Source: Opitutaceae bacterium EW11 (lineage in GTDB: Bacteria; Verrucomicrobiota; Verrucomicrobiia; Opitutales; Opitutaceae). From it: 64,000 bases of DNA. The DNA is taken from contig QAYY01000003.1 of NCBI GenBank assembly GCA_003054665.1, positions 496,001 through 560,000 on the forward strand, written 5' to 3'. Both the position numbers and the translations under genes were made by a program. Shown in pieces: positions 1-9,100 of this stretch. The notes under the pieces were generated by a model, which worked only from the letters and a program-made list of their open reading frames with translations, did no database searches and was not told the origin of the DNA. Positions within the stretch are counted from its first letter, which is position 1, and each line of letters starts with the position of its first letter.

Positions 1-329
1 TGAAGAAGTTCGTTCACGAGAGCCAGTTCATCATCATCACGCACAATAAACGCACGGTCGCTGCGGCGAGCGCGATCTACGGCGTGACGATGGAGGAGCG
101 CGGCGTTTCGAAAACCGTCTCGATGCGCTTCAATCACGAGCGCGGAGAAGCGGAAGCGGCGACGGTCAACATCGCCGACGCGGTCCGCGGAGCCAAAGCG
201 AAGGCGACCGGCGGCATGGCTGCCGCCGCCGCGGCCAATACCTCCGTTGCGACGGCTCCCGTGGTCCAACCCGCGTCTTCGGCCTCCGAAGCTCCGCCGC
301 CGGCCGAGCCTGCACCGGCTGGCGCCTGA
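1..329 (+). CDS. smc: Chromosome segregation protein SMC, C-terminal end (partial)
   Basis: Only the last part of the gene is inside the window; reading starts at base 3. The first visible residues include FIIITHNKRTV and YGVTMEE-GVSK-VS, the conserved end of the SMC ATPase head (the strand and H-loop after the D-loop), which helps bind ATP when two heads engage. SMC acts in the cytoplasm as a ring-shaped dimer that compacts and separates chromosomes. After the conserved FNHE the protein carries about 60 extra residues rich in Ala and Pro, a low-complexity tail beyond the normal end. The gene converges on the protease gene and shares a terminator with it. The family call is firm; the upstream part cannot be judged. 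Confidence 0.9.
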   Translation, partial: KKFVHESQFIIITHNKRTVAAASAIYGVTMEERGVSKTVSMRFNHERGEAEAATVNIADAVRGAKAKATGGMAAAAAANTSVATAPVVQPASSASEAPPPAEPAPAGA

Positions 330-441
330 GCGCTGCGGCCGATTCGTCTATCGGCTCCCGAATCGTGAATTTGGCGCGCCCCGTTCCGCGTTTTCTGCGG
401 ACTGGAGTCGGGCATGCCGCTGCCGCGAATTCAGGCAAAAG

Positions 442-471
442 AAAAACCGCCGGAACGCTCCGGCGGTTTTT
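442..471. terminator. Bidirectional rho-independent terminator
   Basis: A perfect 13-bp stem (442-454 with 459-471) surrounds a four-base loop ACGC. The stem has A5 on its left edge and T5 on its right edge, so it works as an intrinsic terminator on both strands. It lies between the convergent smc and protease genes. Confidence 0.85.
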
Positions 472-493
472 CTTCTGAAGCAGCAAGCTTCGG

Positions 494-2704
494 TCAGCTT
501 CCGCTGCCCGTGTTTGCGGCGGTGAGCGGTGCGTGATCCGCCGCCCAGAGATCGTGCTTCTGGCCCATCGCCAGAGCGTCGTTGATCACGCGCAGGCTTT
601 CGCGCAGCGGGATGTCGAGCTTGGAGAAGTTCTCGTTCTCGTCGGGATCGATATCCACCGCGTCCTCCGGATTGTCGCTATCGGCTTTTTTCGGCGCCTT
701 CACCTTGGGCGGTTTCGGGGTCCCGAGCGTGAATTCCTTGAACGTGAAATGGTTCTTTTCCAGCCGCGTCTTCTCGGCGTCCATGTCCTTGCGGAAGGCG
801 GCGTCGGAGTCCTTCTGCTGCTGGCGTTCCGACAGGTTCAGCGAGAGGCTCTTCTGCTCCTGCTTCGTTTTGAACCAGTCGATGTTCTTCTTGAGATAGC
901 TGAACTCCTCGAGCTGCGACTGGCGCAGCAGGCTGGCTTCGCGCAGCGGCGTGACCACCTTCGGGTCGAGCGCGTGGCCGTCGAAGTAGCTCGACGGGAT
1001 CTCGTCCCACACGAGGGCGTGCGGGAGGTCCTTTTCTCCGATCGGGAGGTAGTCGTCGATCGAGGGAAGAACGATGTCGGGGATCACTCCCTTGAGTTGC
1101 GTCGAGTGCCCGTTCGGCAGGTAGAACTTCTGGACGGTCAGCTTGGTGGCGCCCGTCTTTACCGGAGAACGGCCGAGGCTCGGGTTCAGGTTTTTCATCT
1201 CGATGATGGTCTGAACACTGCCCTTGCCGTGGGTGGAACTGTCTCCGACGACGATGGCGCGCCCGTAATTCTGCAGCGCGCCAGCCACGATTTCCGAGGC
1301 GGAGGCGCTGAAGCGGGAAACCAGGACGGCCAGAGGTCCGGCGTATTCAATCTGTGGATCCTCGTCGCTGTCGACCTTCACCTCGCCGTAGTAGTTCTTC
1401 ACCTGCACGACCGGGCCCTGTTTGATGAAGAGACCCGCGAGGTCGATCGCTTCGGAAAGCAGGCCGCCGCCGTTGTGGCGAAGGTCGAGGACCAAGCCGT
1501 CGATGCCTTCCTTCTGCATGCGCTCGATCAGTTCGGCCACGTCCTTCGTCGCGCTGGTCTTGTCCGCGCCTTCGCTGTTGCTGTCGGGTCCGTAGAAAGC
1601 CGGTAGCGTGATGACGCCGATGGGCCGGGTCTTGCCCGTCGCATCGGGCACCTGGAAAATCGCTCCCTTGGCCCGGGCGGAGTCGAGATTCACGACGTCG
1701 CGTGTGATCTCGATCTCACGGCGCACCGAAGGATCGGTCGCGTCGGCCGGCTGGATCGTGAGTTTTACCGTCGAGCCTTTTTGTCCGCGGATGAGATCGA
1801 CGATGCGGCGAAGCTTCATGCCGATGACCTCGACCGGCTCGCCGGTGGACTGGGCAACGGCGATGATTTTGTCGTTTGGATGGAGCTGCTTGCTCAGGTC
1901 GGCGGGGCCGCCGGTGATGATCTCCTTGATGACGCAATAATCGTCCTCGATTCCGAGGAGCGCACCGATGCCGACCAGCTGCAGGCGCATCTGGATGCCG
2001 AAGTCCTCATAGGTTTCGGCGGAAAAATAGGTCGAATGGGGATCGTACAGACGCGCGATGCTGGAGAGGAACATCTCGGCGATGTCGCTGCTGTCGATGT
2101 CGTCCACGTTCTTCAGCAGGCGTTCGTACCGCTTGCGGACGTTCTGCTTCGCCTCGTCGACGGTCTTCTTGTTCAGGACTTCCTGGATGATTTCGAACTT
2201 CAGCCGCTTCCGCCAGAGGTCGTCGGACTCCGCGGCGTTGGCCGGCCACGGCGACTTGGATCGATCGACGACGTAGGCGTCCTTGGCGGTCAGGTCGAAA
2301 TCCTTCTTTAGCTCTTCGAAGATCCAGCTGACACGGGCCTGGATGCGTTCTTCGTAGGTCGTGAAAATGGAGTACGCGGGATCGATTTTCCCGAGTGACG
2401 CAATGTTGTTGTAGAGCCACGAAGTCGGATACCGCTTCGCAAACTCTTCCTTGTCGCTGCCGAAGAAGAACAGCCGCTGGCCGTCGAGCTCGGTCATGAA
2501 GTCCGGGATAACCTGGTCGTAGTCCTTCGGCTTCACCCCTTCCCGGTTGTAGTGCCACTCTTCCAGGAGCCGGATCAGCGCCGAGGTCTCGAGGGAGAGG
2601 GTGGGGGTCGTCTTGAGCACCCTATCTGTCTTGGCCTGAACGGCGGTCGCGAGGATCGCCAGGACAAGGAAAGAGCGCAGCACGGCGGAGATCGAAAACT
2701 TCAT
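494..2704 (-). CDS. prc: Carboxy-terminal processing (tail-specific) protease, S41 family
   Basis: Predicted 736-residue periplasmic serine protease that degrades or trims proteins from their C-terminus. The start at 2704 is chosen because MKFSISAVLRSFLVLAILA is a clean signal peptide ending near VQA; a further 34 upstream codons are open but would bury it. In order there are an N-terminal helical region, a PDZ domain (around LVGIGALLGIEDDYCV and GGPADLSKQLHPNDKI), and the S41 core with the motif SRFSASASEIVAGALQNYGR carrying the catalytic serine and HGKGSVQ carrying the lysine of the Ser-Lys dyad. A charged C-terminal extension follows, as in the Prc/Tsp class rather than the short CtpA class. 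It lies 85 bp downstream of glnE on the same strand and may be read with it. Confidence 0.93.
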   Translation of the reverse strand: MKFSISAVLRSFLVLAILATAVQAKTDRVLKTTPTLSLETSALIRLLEEWHYNREGVKPKDYDQVIPDFMTELDGQRLFFFGSDKEEFAKRYPTSWLYNNIASLGKIDPAYSIFTTYEERIQARVSWIFEELKKDFDLTAKDAYVVDRSKSPWPANAAESDDLWRKRLKFEIIQEVLNKKTVDEAKQNVRKRYERLLKNVDDIDSSDIAEMFLSSIARLYDPHSTYFSAETYEDFGIQMRLQLVGIGALLGIEDDYCVIKEIITGGPADLSKQLHPNDKIIAVAQSTGEPVEVIGMKLRRIVDLIRGQKGSTVKLTIQPADATDPSVRREIEITRDVVNLDSARAKGAIFQVPDATGKTRPIGVITLPAFYGPDSNSEGADKTSATKDVAELIERMQKEGIDGLVLDLRHNGGGLLSEAIDLAGLFIKQGPVVQVKNYYGEVKVDSDEDPQIEYAGPLAVLVSRFSASASEIVAGALQNYGRAIVVGDSSTHGKGSVQTIIEMKNLNPSLGRSPVKTGATKLTVQKFYLPNGHSTQLKGVIPDIVLPSIDDYLPIGEKDLPHALVWDEIPSSYFDGHALDPKVVTPLREASLLRQSQLEEFSYLKKNIDWFKTKQEQKSLSLNLSERQQQKDSDAAFRKDMDAEKTRLEKNHFTFKEFTLGTPKPPKVKAPKKADSDNPEDAVDIDPDENENFSKLDIPLRESLRVINDALAMGQKHDLWAADHAPLTAANTGSGS

Positions 2705-2789
2705 CGGGCTAATGGGACGAATGAGGTCGGGAAATGTTTCAGCAAGGTCAGGGAAGTGCAAAGCGATCCGCAGGTTTTCCAGCGGCCGG

Positions 2790-5636
2790 TCACACTTGAT
2801 CGTCACCTGGGAAGAGCAAGTTAAGGACGAGTCGGCGGGTTTCCTTCAGACGAGCCGCATGGTCCGCCATGAAGTCCTCCGCAGCGGGGTAACCCAGCCA
2901 GCGGGCGACCTTTGTCCAGTCAGCGGGAAGTACGCTCACCGGAGTGTGGACATCCAACCGCACCACCATCTCCAGCTCCTTCAGGAACTCGTAGTTGCGC
3001 CGCAGAATGGCGGCAGCTTCCGGGCTTAGCCGCCCCGCGCAGACAAGCTCCGATATGGCCGCCCGCGTGTTGGCGGTCTGCACCGACGGCCATGTCCCGG
3101 CATGCCGCATCTGCAGCAGCTGGACCAGAAACTCGTGGTCAACCCGCCCGCCGGCGGCCGTTTTGAAAGCTCGTTCGCGTGGCTCGACCGCGCCTCGTTC
3201 GGTCTCGATCCGCCCGCGCATCCGCCATGCTTCGCGCAACTCGGCGGTGCCCGGCGCCTGCCGAAATGCCTTCTTTTCGACGAACGCCTCCCACACCTCC
3301 CGCAGCTTTGCAGGCCCGGAGACCACCCGCGACCGGACGAGCAGTTGACGCTCCCAGAATTGCGCGCCCCCGCCGTCATGATAATGCTGATACGAGGCGA
3401 TGGTGGCGATCAGCGGCCCGGCTTCGCCGTGGGGGCGCAGGCGGGCGTCCATTTCCAGGACCGTCCCGAGCGGATCCCGGCCGCGCAGAGTCCTCAATGC
3501 CTCTTTCAACGGCCCCTCCAAAGAGGAAACGTCGGCCTCCTCCGCCACAAAGATCACGTCGAGGTCGGCGCCGAATGTGAGTTCCCCGCCGCCGTAGGAG
3601 CCGAGCGCGACGACAAGCAGGCGCTCGAGCGACGGATTCCTTCGCACGACATCCGCGATTGCTGCGTCTGCGAGCCGGGTGAACGCCTTTTCCGTTTCCT
3701 CCAGTGTCGCGAAGCCCAGCAGGTTCGCCGCGGCGTAGCGGACCTGCTCCGCCCGAATGTAGAGCGGAAACCACGTTGCGTAAGCCGCGTGATCCTTCGG
3801 GCCGTGCGCGAGTTCGCGACGCAGCGACGCCGCGTCTTTCCGCTGCCGCAGAATTTCGGGACGGATGATCTCCTCGAGAATCTCCGGATGCGCGCAGAGC
3901 AGCTCGTGGACGAAGGTGCTTCGGTCGAAGAGGAGCGCGAGCGCGCGAAGCAGCTGGGGATTGTCCCCGCAGGAGCTGAAGAAATGGTTTCGCGAGCCAT
4001 AGCGCTCCGCAAACCGGCCGAGGCGGTTCAGCGTTTCCAGAGGGCGCGCCAGGGCGGGCATGAGTTCGTCGAACGACGAAGCGAGGTGCTCAAAGCGCAA
4101 CACCTGCTCACGGGTGACGACATGCGTCGGATTGCCGCAGACGAACCTGCGCAGGCCGTCCGCCGTGTTTTCCGCCGAACCGAACCACCGGACCAGCGAT
4201 TCGGCGATCGCGGCCGGAACGGTGTCCGAAGTGAAGAAGACCCACCAGGCGTCGAAAACCGTCGTCGTGCTTGGGTCCGTGGGAAAGTGCGCGGCGTAGG
4301 TTGCCGTGACCTCCGCGCGGATTGAGCGGAGCGCCTCCTCGAATCCCGCTCGGTCGGAGTAACCGAGCGTACGGGCGAGCGCCTCCCTTTCCGCCGCGTC
4401 TTCCGGCAGGCAGTGGGTTTGGCGCTCCTCGCGCACCTGGAGCCGGTGCTCGAGTTGACGCAGCCACCAGTAGCTCTTGCGGAGCCGATCGGCTTTCTCG
4501 GCCGGCATGAGGCCGTAGCGCACCAGTTGATCGAGCGCGGCGTCGGTGGAATTCGTCTGAAGAAACGGGTACCGGCCCGCGTACATCAGCTGGAGAGCCT
4601 GCACGACAAACTCGACTTCACGGATGCCGCCGGTGCCGGACTTCACGTCGTTCTCGAGCGATTCCGTCCCGACGACTTCCTGCTCCGTGCGCCGTTTCAT
4701 CGCGGAGACCTCCTCGAGGAGCGAGGGCGGGGGATTCCGCGGATAGCGGAACGACTGCAGGCTCTCCAGCAGTTCGAAGCCGAGGGAGAGATCGCCCGCG
4801 ATCGGGCGGGCTTTGAGCAGAGCGAGGCGCTCCCAGGTCTGACCCGCGACGGCGTAGTAGTTTTCCAACGACGTCAGGGATCGCACCAGGGGGCCGAAGG
4901 CTCCTTCGGGACGCAGCCGCGCATCGACGCGAAAAAGGAAGCCTTCCGACGTTTGCGAGCTGAGCGAGGCGGAGATCGTCTCGGCGATCTTGGTGAAATA
5001 CTCGACGTTGGAAACCGGGGTGGGACGGCCCTCCCGACGGCAGACACCCTCGCCGTCGTAGAAGAAGAGGAGGTCGATGTCCGAGGAAAAGTTGAGTTCG
5101 GCTCCTCCGAGTTTTCCGAGGGCGACGATGCAGAAGCGGGCCGACCGCTGGAGGACCTCGTCCCAGGGCGTTCCGTATCGCTCGGTCCAGCGTTTCTCCG
5201 CCAGGTCGAGGCACTCGCGGACGCAGAATTCCGCCACCCGCGTCAACTCCTCCACCGAGGTCTTCTCGCTCGCGAGGCCGTTCACGCTCCGGTACGCGAC
5301 GCGCAGCGACATCAGCCGGCGCCACCGCCGCAGATACTCGAGCCGAGCCGCTGTGTCGCCGGCCGGGATTCCCGCCGATCCGGAGAACGCGGCCCACTCT
5401 TGGCGCACGGCTCCGTAACGGAAATCTGAATGCAGATTTCGGTCTTCCTCGAGCCATAGGGCCCACTCCGGGTGCAATCGAAGCTGGTCGGCGTACAGGG
5501 GGCTTGCTTCCGCCACGCGCTCGAGGCGCTGTCGCGCGTCGGCCGGCAAGTCCTTCCACAAATCCGGGAGGTCGATCCCGAATGCTCCCGCGGCGCTCGG
5601 CGGCTCAGCGCCGGCTGAGGAGGTCTTTCGCGTCAT
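2790..5636 (-). CDS. glnE: Bifunctional glutamine synthetase adenylyltransferase/deadenylase
   Basis: Predicted 948-residue cytoplasmic enzyme, close to the 946 of E. coli GlnE. It adds AMP to a tyrosine of glutamine synthetase and removes it again, tuning nitrogen assimilation. Two nucleotidyltransferase domains are visible. The N-terminal one has LGKLGGAELNFSSDIDLLFF and the C-terminal one LGSYGGGELTFGADLDVIF; both keep the GG plus D-x-D metal-binding pattern. Linker and GlnD-UR_UTase-like helical regions sit after each. The start at 5636 lies inside the rhomboid-like gene (32-bp overlap), which implies co-transcription. A partner PII gene is not in the window. Confidence 0.95.
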   Translation of the reverse strand: MTRKTSSAGAEPPSAAGAFGIDLPDLWKDLPADARQRLERVAEASPLYADQLRLHPEWALWLEEDRNLHSDFRYGAVRQEWAAFSGSAGIPAGDTAARLEYLRRWRRLMSLRVAYRSVNGLASEKTSVEELTRVAEFCVRECLDLAEKRWTERYGTPWDEVLQRSARFCIVALGKLGGAELNFSSDIDLLFFYDGEGVCRREGRPTPVSNVEYFTKIAETISASLSSQTSEGFLFRVDARLRPEGAFGPLVRSLTSLENYYAVAGQTWERLALLKARPIAGDLSLGFELLESLQSFRYPRNPPPSLLEEVSAMKRRTEQEVVGTESLENDVKSGTGGIREVEFVVQALQLMYAGRYPFLQTNSTDAALDQLVRYGLMPAEKADRLRKSYWWLRQLEHRLQVREERQTHCLPEDAAEREALARTLGYSDRAGFEEALRSIRAEVTATYAAHFPTDPSTTTVFDAWWVFFTSDTVPAAIAESLVRWFGSAENTADGLRRFVCGNPTHVVTREQVLRFEHLASSFDELMPALARPLETLNRLGRFAERYGSRNHFFSSCGDNPQLLRALALLFDRSTFVHELLCAHPEILEEIIRPEILRQRKDAASLRRELAHGPKDHAAYATWFPLYIRAEQVRYAAANLLGFATLEETEKAFTRLADAAIADVVRRNPSLERLLVVALGSYGGGELTFGADLDVIFVAEEADVSSLEGPLKEALRTLRGRDPLGTVLEMDARLRPHGEAGPLIATIASYQHYHDGGGAQFWERQLLVRSRVVSGPAKLREVWEAFVEKKAFRQAPGTAELREAWRMRGRIETERGAVEPRERAFKTAAGGRVDHEFLVQLLQMRHAGTWPSVQTANTRAAISELVCAGRLSPEAAAILRRNYEFLKELEMVVRLDVHTPVSVLPADWTKVARWLGYPAAEDFMADHAARLKETRRLVLNLLFPGDDQV

Positions 5637-6501
5637 CGAGCAGCCGCTTTTCCTCTTCGGTGAGCGACTGGAATCCCTCGCTGTTGATCTTGTCGAGGAT
5701 CCGGTCCACCTCGGCGCGGAGACCCTCGCGGTCGAGGTTCACCTTGTAGACGGGATGCGCGCTTTCCGGAGCGGCCTGCTTTTTTCTCAGCCATTTCGGA
5801 AGTTCGATCTCGGTGAGTCCGTCGGGCGTGCGCCATTCCCGCTGGTGAACCAGCTGGAAATAGAGGAAGCCGGCCAACATGCCGCCGAGGTGCATCGAGT
5901 GATAGCCGAAAGGACCGCGGCCGTGGGGCAGCTCGAAAAGGAAGAACCCGCAGAGCTCAAAAATCAGGGCGGCCCACACGAGGTACTTCGGCTTCAGCGT
6001 GACCGGGAATACGAAGAAAACGAGCAGCGGAATGCGCTGATTCGCATTCAGGCAGGCGAAGAGCGTGAACAGCGCGGCAATGCCCGGCCACGCCCCCATC
6101 ACGAGGCCGGTTCCGAAGCGATAGTTGGTCGCGAGCCAAGCCAGCCCGCCCAGAAAAAGGCCCGTGAGGTAGAGCCAGAAAAACCGCTTGGTCCCGAGGA
6201 GACTCTCGAGGTCCCGCCCGAGCAGGTACAGGCAGAGCAGGTTGAAGCCGAAGATCAGGACATCGAGCAAGTCGCCGGGAGCGTGGACGAATCCGTAGCT
6301 CACCAGCTGCCAGAGGAACCCCTTCTTGATCCCGCCGACCGAAAGCGAAAAGACGTTGGTGAACTGGGGGCTGATCGAAAGCCAACGCTCGAAAATGTTG
6401 GCCAAAATAAAGCCCGCGATCGTTGCCGAAACGATCCATACAAGCGCCGACCGCGACGCGCGCGGATAGCTGTCACGCATGTAGGTTCTATCGGAGAGCA
6501 T
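5605..6501 (-). CDS. Rhomboid-fold membrane protein lacking the catalytic serine
   Basis: Predicted 298-residue inner-membrane protein with about six hydrophobic segments between residues 20 and 220, then a soluble charged tail. The fold is that of the rhomboid intramembrane proteases: FVHAPGDLLD and FGFNLLCLYLLGRDLE match the segment around the second helix, and HSMHLGGMLAGFLY (His204) matches the catalytic-histidine helix. The normal GxSG motif is replaced by GAWPG at residues 136-140, so no serine is available. I therefore infer a pseudoprotease that may bind membrane proteins without cutting them. The start could be 6501 or the ATG at 6480; neither has a Shine-Dalgarno sequence. It overlaps glnE and diverges from the ferredoxin gene. 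Confidence 0.82.
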   Translation of the reverse strand: MLSDRTYMRDSYPRASRSALVWIVSATIAGFILANIFERWLSISPQFTNVFSLSVGGIKKGFLWQLVSYGFVHAPGDLLDVLIFGFNLLCLYLLGRDLESLLGTKRFFWLYLTGLFLGGLAWLATNYRFGTGLVMGAWPGIAALFTLFACLNANQRIPLLVFFVFPVTLKPKYLVWAALIFELCGFFLFELPHGRGPFGYHSMHLGGMLAGFLYFQLVHQREWRTPDGLTEIELPKWLRKKQAAPESAHPVYKVNLDREGLRAEVDRILDKINSEGFQSLTEEEKRLLDDAKDLLSRR

Positions 6502-6662
6502 CTGGCGGAAAATTATGGGCGCGCGTCATCAAACACAAGCATCGCGCCGAATTTTCAGAGCAAACTGACGAGCAAGATTTGCGTGGAATCGGACGTGCCG
6601 AACAAACTGCCCGGCGTCCTCTTGACACCCCTCGCGATTCCTTTTTTTCTCGCCGGAAAATC

Positions 6663-6899
6663 ATGGCTAACAAAGCAGACAAGTGGGAACAGAATGCTCC
6701 CGGAAAGTTTTATGTAGATCAGCAGTGCATCGACTGTGATCTTTGCCGCGAGACGGCTCCGGCGTTCTTCACGCGTCATGACGAGGGAGGCTACTCCTAC
6801 GTCTTCAAACAGCCCACGACTGAAGAAGAAATCGCGCTCTGCATGGAAGCCCTCGAAGGCTGCCCGGTCGAGGCGATCGGCAACGACGGCGACGAATAA
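6663..6899 (+). CDS. Small [4Fe-4S] ferredoxin
   Basis: Predicted 78-residue electron carrier. The cluster ligands are in CIDCDLC near residue 20 and CPVEAIG near the C-terminus, the CxxCxxC...CP pattern of single-cluster bacterial ferredoxins. An extra cysteine (LCMEALEGCP) could form a disulfide or be idle. The start MANKADK follows GGAAAATC, a weak ribosome site. A TTGACA hexamer lies at 6622-6627, but no good -10 is visible after it. A strong terminator follows directly, so the gene is probably monocistronic. The redox partner cannot be told from context. Confidence 0.88.
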   Translation: MANKADKWEQNAPGKFYVDQQCIDCDLCRETAPAFFTRHDEGGYSYVFKQPTTEEEIALCMEALEGCPVEAIGNDGDE

Positions 6900-6929
6900 G
6901 CCCCGTATTCATTTTTCCTTTTTCTTCGA

Positions 6930-6957
6930 GCCCCTCCCGCCAAGGAGGGGCTTTTTT
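6930..6957 (+). terminator. Rho-independent terminator after the ferredoxin gene
   Basis: Stem GCCCCTCC (6930-6937) pairs with GGAGGGGC (6944-6951) around a six-base loop and is followed by T6 at 6952-6957. Confidence 0.88.
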
Positions 6958-6973
6958 GTTTCTGGAAGCCAAG

Positions 6974-6999
6974 TACTTATCAAACTTGTTAAGTATAAT
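6974..6999 (+). promoter_or_regulatory. Promoter -10 with overlapping AT-rich dyad operator candidate
   Basis: A perfect TATAAT lies at 6994-6999, about 65 bp before the TonB-dependent receptor start. Overlapping it is a 22-bp dyad (6974-6995) whose two 11-base half-sites read TACTTATCAAA and, on the other strand, TACTTAACAAG, identical at 9 of 11 positions. It stands out as AT-rich in GC-rich surroundings. A repressor bound here would cover the promoter. Metal-responsive control is a guess based on the receptor downstream. No clear -35 is seen. Confidence 0.5.
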
Positions 7000-7063
7000 C
7001 TTTCAGCGATGATAACAAAGGCTTGTCTGGATGCGGGCGCCCCCTGCAGCCTGACCGTCTTCC

Positions 7064-8926
7064 ATGAAGACGTCCTTGTTCGCAGTCCTCGGCGCGGTCT
7101 CTGCCGCGTCGGTCCTGGCCGAAGAAGCAGCGCCGGTCGACCTTCCCCAGGTCACGGTCTACTCGCCCCGCGTGGCGCTACAGGAGCCCGTCGCGACCTT
7201 CGCGATGCCGGTCTCTTCGTTGCGGTACGAGCCGCTGGTCGACGTGCAGGCTCGGAATCTGGCGGAAGGGCAGGCGGACGTCGCGATTCGCGGCGGCATT
7301 TTTGAAGAAAGCGGGTTCCGCATCGGAGCGGTACCGCTCTACGATCCGCAGACCGGCCACTACTTCGCCGAAATCCCGGTTTCTCCTTCGATGCTTGGCG
7401 CGCCGAGCATTATCACCGGAGCGGACAACGCCTCGCGCGGTTGGAACGCGAACGCCGGATCGATCGCGTACGGGTGGAGGCCGATTCGCACGGCCGGCAT
7501 GGCCTCCGTGAGCGGCGGCGATTACGACACCTGGCGCGGTGAGCTGTACCAAGGCTACGCCAGCGATGTCTCCGTGCTGGGCCGCAAGCTGGCCGTCGAT
7601 GCCTCCGTTGCGTCGTCGCAATCCGACGGCTCGCAGCCGTGGGGCGAGCATCGGTTCACGCGGATAAACGCCCGAGTCCAGCTCGCGAATGAGCTTTCGC
7701 AGTCCGATCTGTTTTTCGGCTACCAGCACAAGACGTTCGGCTGGCCCAATCTCTATACGCCGTTCGCGAATGTATTCGAAACCGAGGATCTGAAGACGCA
7801 GCTCCTGGCCTTCAACCACCGCGTCGATCTCGGCGGAGACGACTTCGTCAACGTCGGTGCGTATTATCGGTATAACAAGGACCACTACGTCTTCAACCGC
7901 GCCGATCCCGGGGCCCACAATCCGGCGTTTGCCACGGGCCCGGCGTTTCATCGGACCTGGGTCTATGGTGCGGGCGCTGAGGGCAGCGTGACGTGGGCGA
8001 CGGTGCGCTGGAATTTCGCCGCCACTTGGATCGACGACGAACTTAGCTCGACCAGCCTCATCTACGGACGCTACCGGACGCGCAGTCAGGAGAAGCTTTC
8101 GCTCGTTCCGGAGAAGTCGTGGACACTCTCGTCGGGGCCGACGCTCACCGCCAAGGCCGGAGTCACCTATGACGACAGCAACCGCGACGCTTCGTCCGTC
8201 TCGCCGGTCGCGGAGCTCTCGCTCGACCATTTCGCCTCGGGCAGCGGTCTTTCCCGGCTGTACGTTTCGTACGCTCGCAGCACACAGACCCCCACCTACA
8301 CCGCGCTCAATTCGAATGCGACGCGCGGCCTGTTTCGCGGCAATCCCAACCTCCAGCGGCAAATCGCGCGCAACGTCGAGATCGGCGCCCAGGCTGGCGC
8401 GGGTCCGTGGACCACGACGGCCGCCGTTTTCTATCGGAAGGACGATCGCCTGGTGGACTGGACCTACAGCTTTGCCTCGACGAACGCTCGTGCCGCCAAC
8501 CCGGTCGACATCGGAACGACGGGTTTCGAACTCGTGACCCGCTACACCACGAAGCCGCTGGATGTGGTTTTCGGATACACCGCCATGCACAAGAGCGCCG
8601 ACTACGGGACTGCGGCGGTCGACGCCAGCTTCTATGCCCTGAACTATCCGGAGCAGCGGGTGACCCTCGCGGTCACCGGACGGCTCGGCGGCGGCTGGGA
8701 GCTGCGGATGGACAATGAATATCGCATTCAGGAGGAGAACCGCCTCCGCAAGTCCGGCCGCCATCCGCTGATCAGCTCGGCGGGTGTTTTCTATTCGGTC
8801 CGTCAGGTCCCCGGCCTTCAGGTCTCGCTCGAGGTGGAGAATCTCTGGAACTCCGACTTCGAGGAAGTCCCGGCTGTGCCTGCCGCGAAACGTCAGATTT
8901 CCCTCGGGGCGGTGTATTCGTGGTGA
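7064..8926 (+). CDS. TonB-dependent outer-membrane receptor
   Basis: Predicted 620-residue outer-membrane barrel for energised uptake of a scarce ligand. A signal peptide (MKTSLFAVLGAVSAASVLA) is followed by a TonB-box-like stretch (LPQVTVYSPR), a plug domain (about residues 35-145, including VAIRGGIFEESGFRIG) and a long beta-barrel ending in the aromatic VYSW, as expected for outer-membrane insertion by BamA. The length is close to vitamin B12 and siderophore receptors, but nothing fixes the ligand. It sits alone between two terminators with its own promoter and operator candidate upstream. No cobalamin riboswitch is seen in the 100-bp leader. Confidence 0.85.
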   Translation: MKTSLFAVLGAVSAASVLAEEAAPVDLPQVTVYSPRVALQEPVATFAMPVSSLRYEPLVDVQARNLAEGQADVAIRGGIFEESGFRIGAVPLYDPQTGHYFAEIPVSPSMLGAPSIITGADNASRGWNANAGSIAYGWRPIRTAGMASVSGGDYDTWRGELYQGYASDVSVLGRKLAVDASVASSQSDGSQPWGEHRFTRINARVQLANELSQSDLFFGYQHKTFGWPNLYTPFANVFETEDLKTQLLAFNHRVDLGGDDFVNVGAYYRYNKDHYVFNRADPGAHNPAFATGPAFHRTWVYGAGAEGSVTWATVRWNFAATWIDDELSSTSLIYGRYRTRSQEKLSLVPEKSWTLSSGPTLTAKAGVTYDDSNRDASSVSPVAELSLDHFASGSGLSRLYVSYARSTQTPTYTALNSNATRGLFRGNPNLQRQIARNVEIGAQAGAGPWTTTAAVFYRKDDRLVDWTYSFASTNARAANPVDIGTTGFELVTRYTTKPLDVVFGYTAMHKSADYGTAAVDASFYALNYPEQRVTLAVTGRLGGGWELRMDNEYRIQEENRLRKSGRHPLISSAGVFYSVRQVPGLQVSLEVENLWNSDFEEVPAVPAAKRQISLGAVYSW

Positions 8927-9029
8927 GTTCGTGCCTGATTTGACCGGTAACCGCGGTCGACGCAGACAGGAGGTCGCTGGCTGGCCCGGCGATCTCCCGC
9001 GGAGAGCGGAACGGGACCCTTCGCTGCAG

Positions 9030-9049
9030 GAGCCGCTTCCCGGCTCTTT
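9030..9049 (+). terminator. Weak terminator after the receptor gene
   Basis: GAGCCG (9030-9035) pairs with CGGCTC (9041-9046) around a five-base loop, followed by only three T. Position fits the end of the receptor transcript; the short stem and T tract keep confidence low. Confidence 0.35.
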
Positions 9050-9100
9050 GCCGGCGACGGCACCTTGACAACTGGCGCGTCTCCTAGGTCATTGCGCGGC

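Noticed and set aside
7000-7063. Cobalamin riboswitch before the TonB-dependent receptor
   Set aside because: The leader is too short and lacks the B12-box GCCACTG and other conserved blocks.
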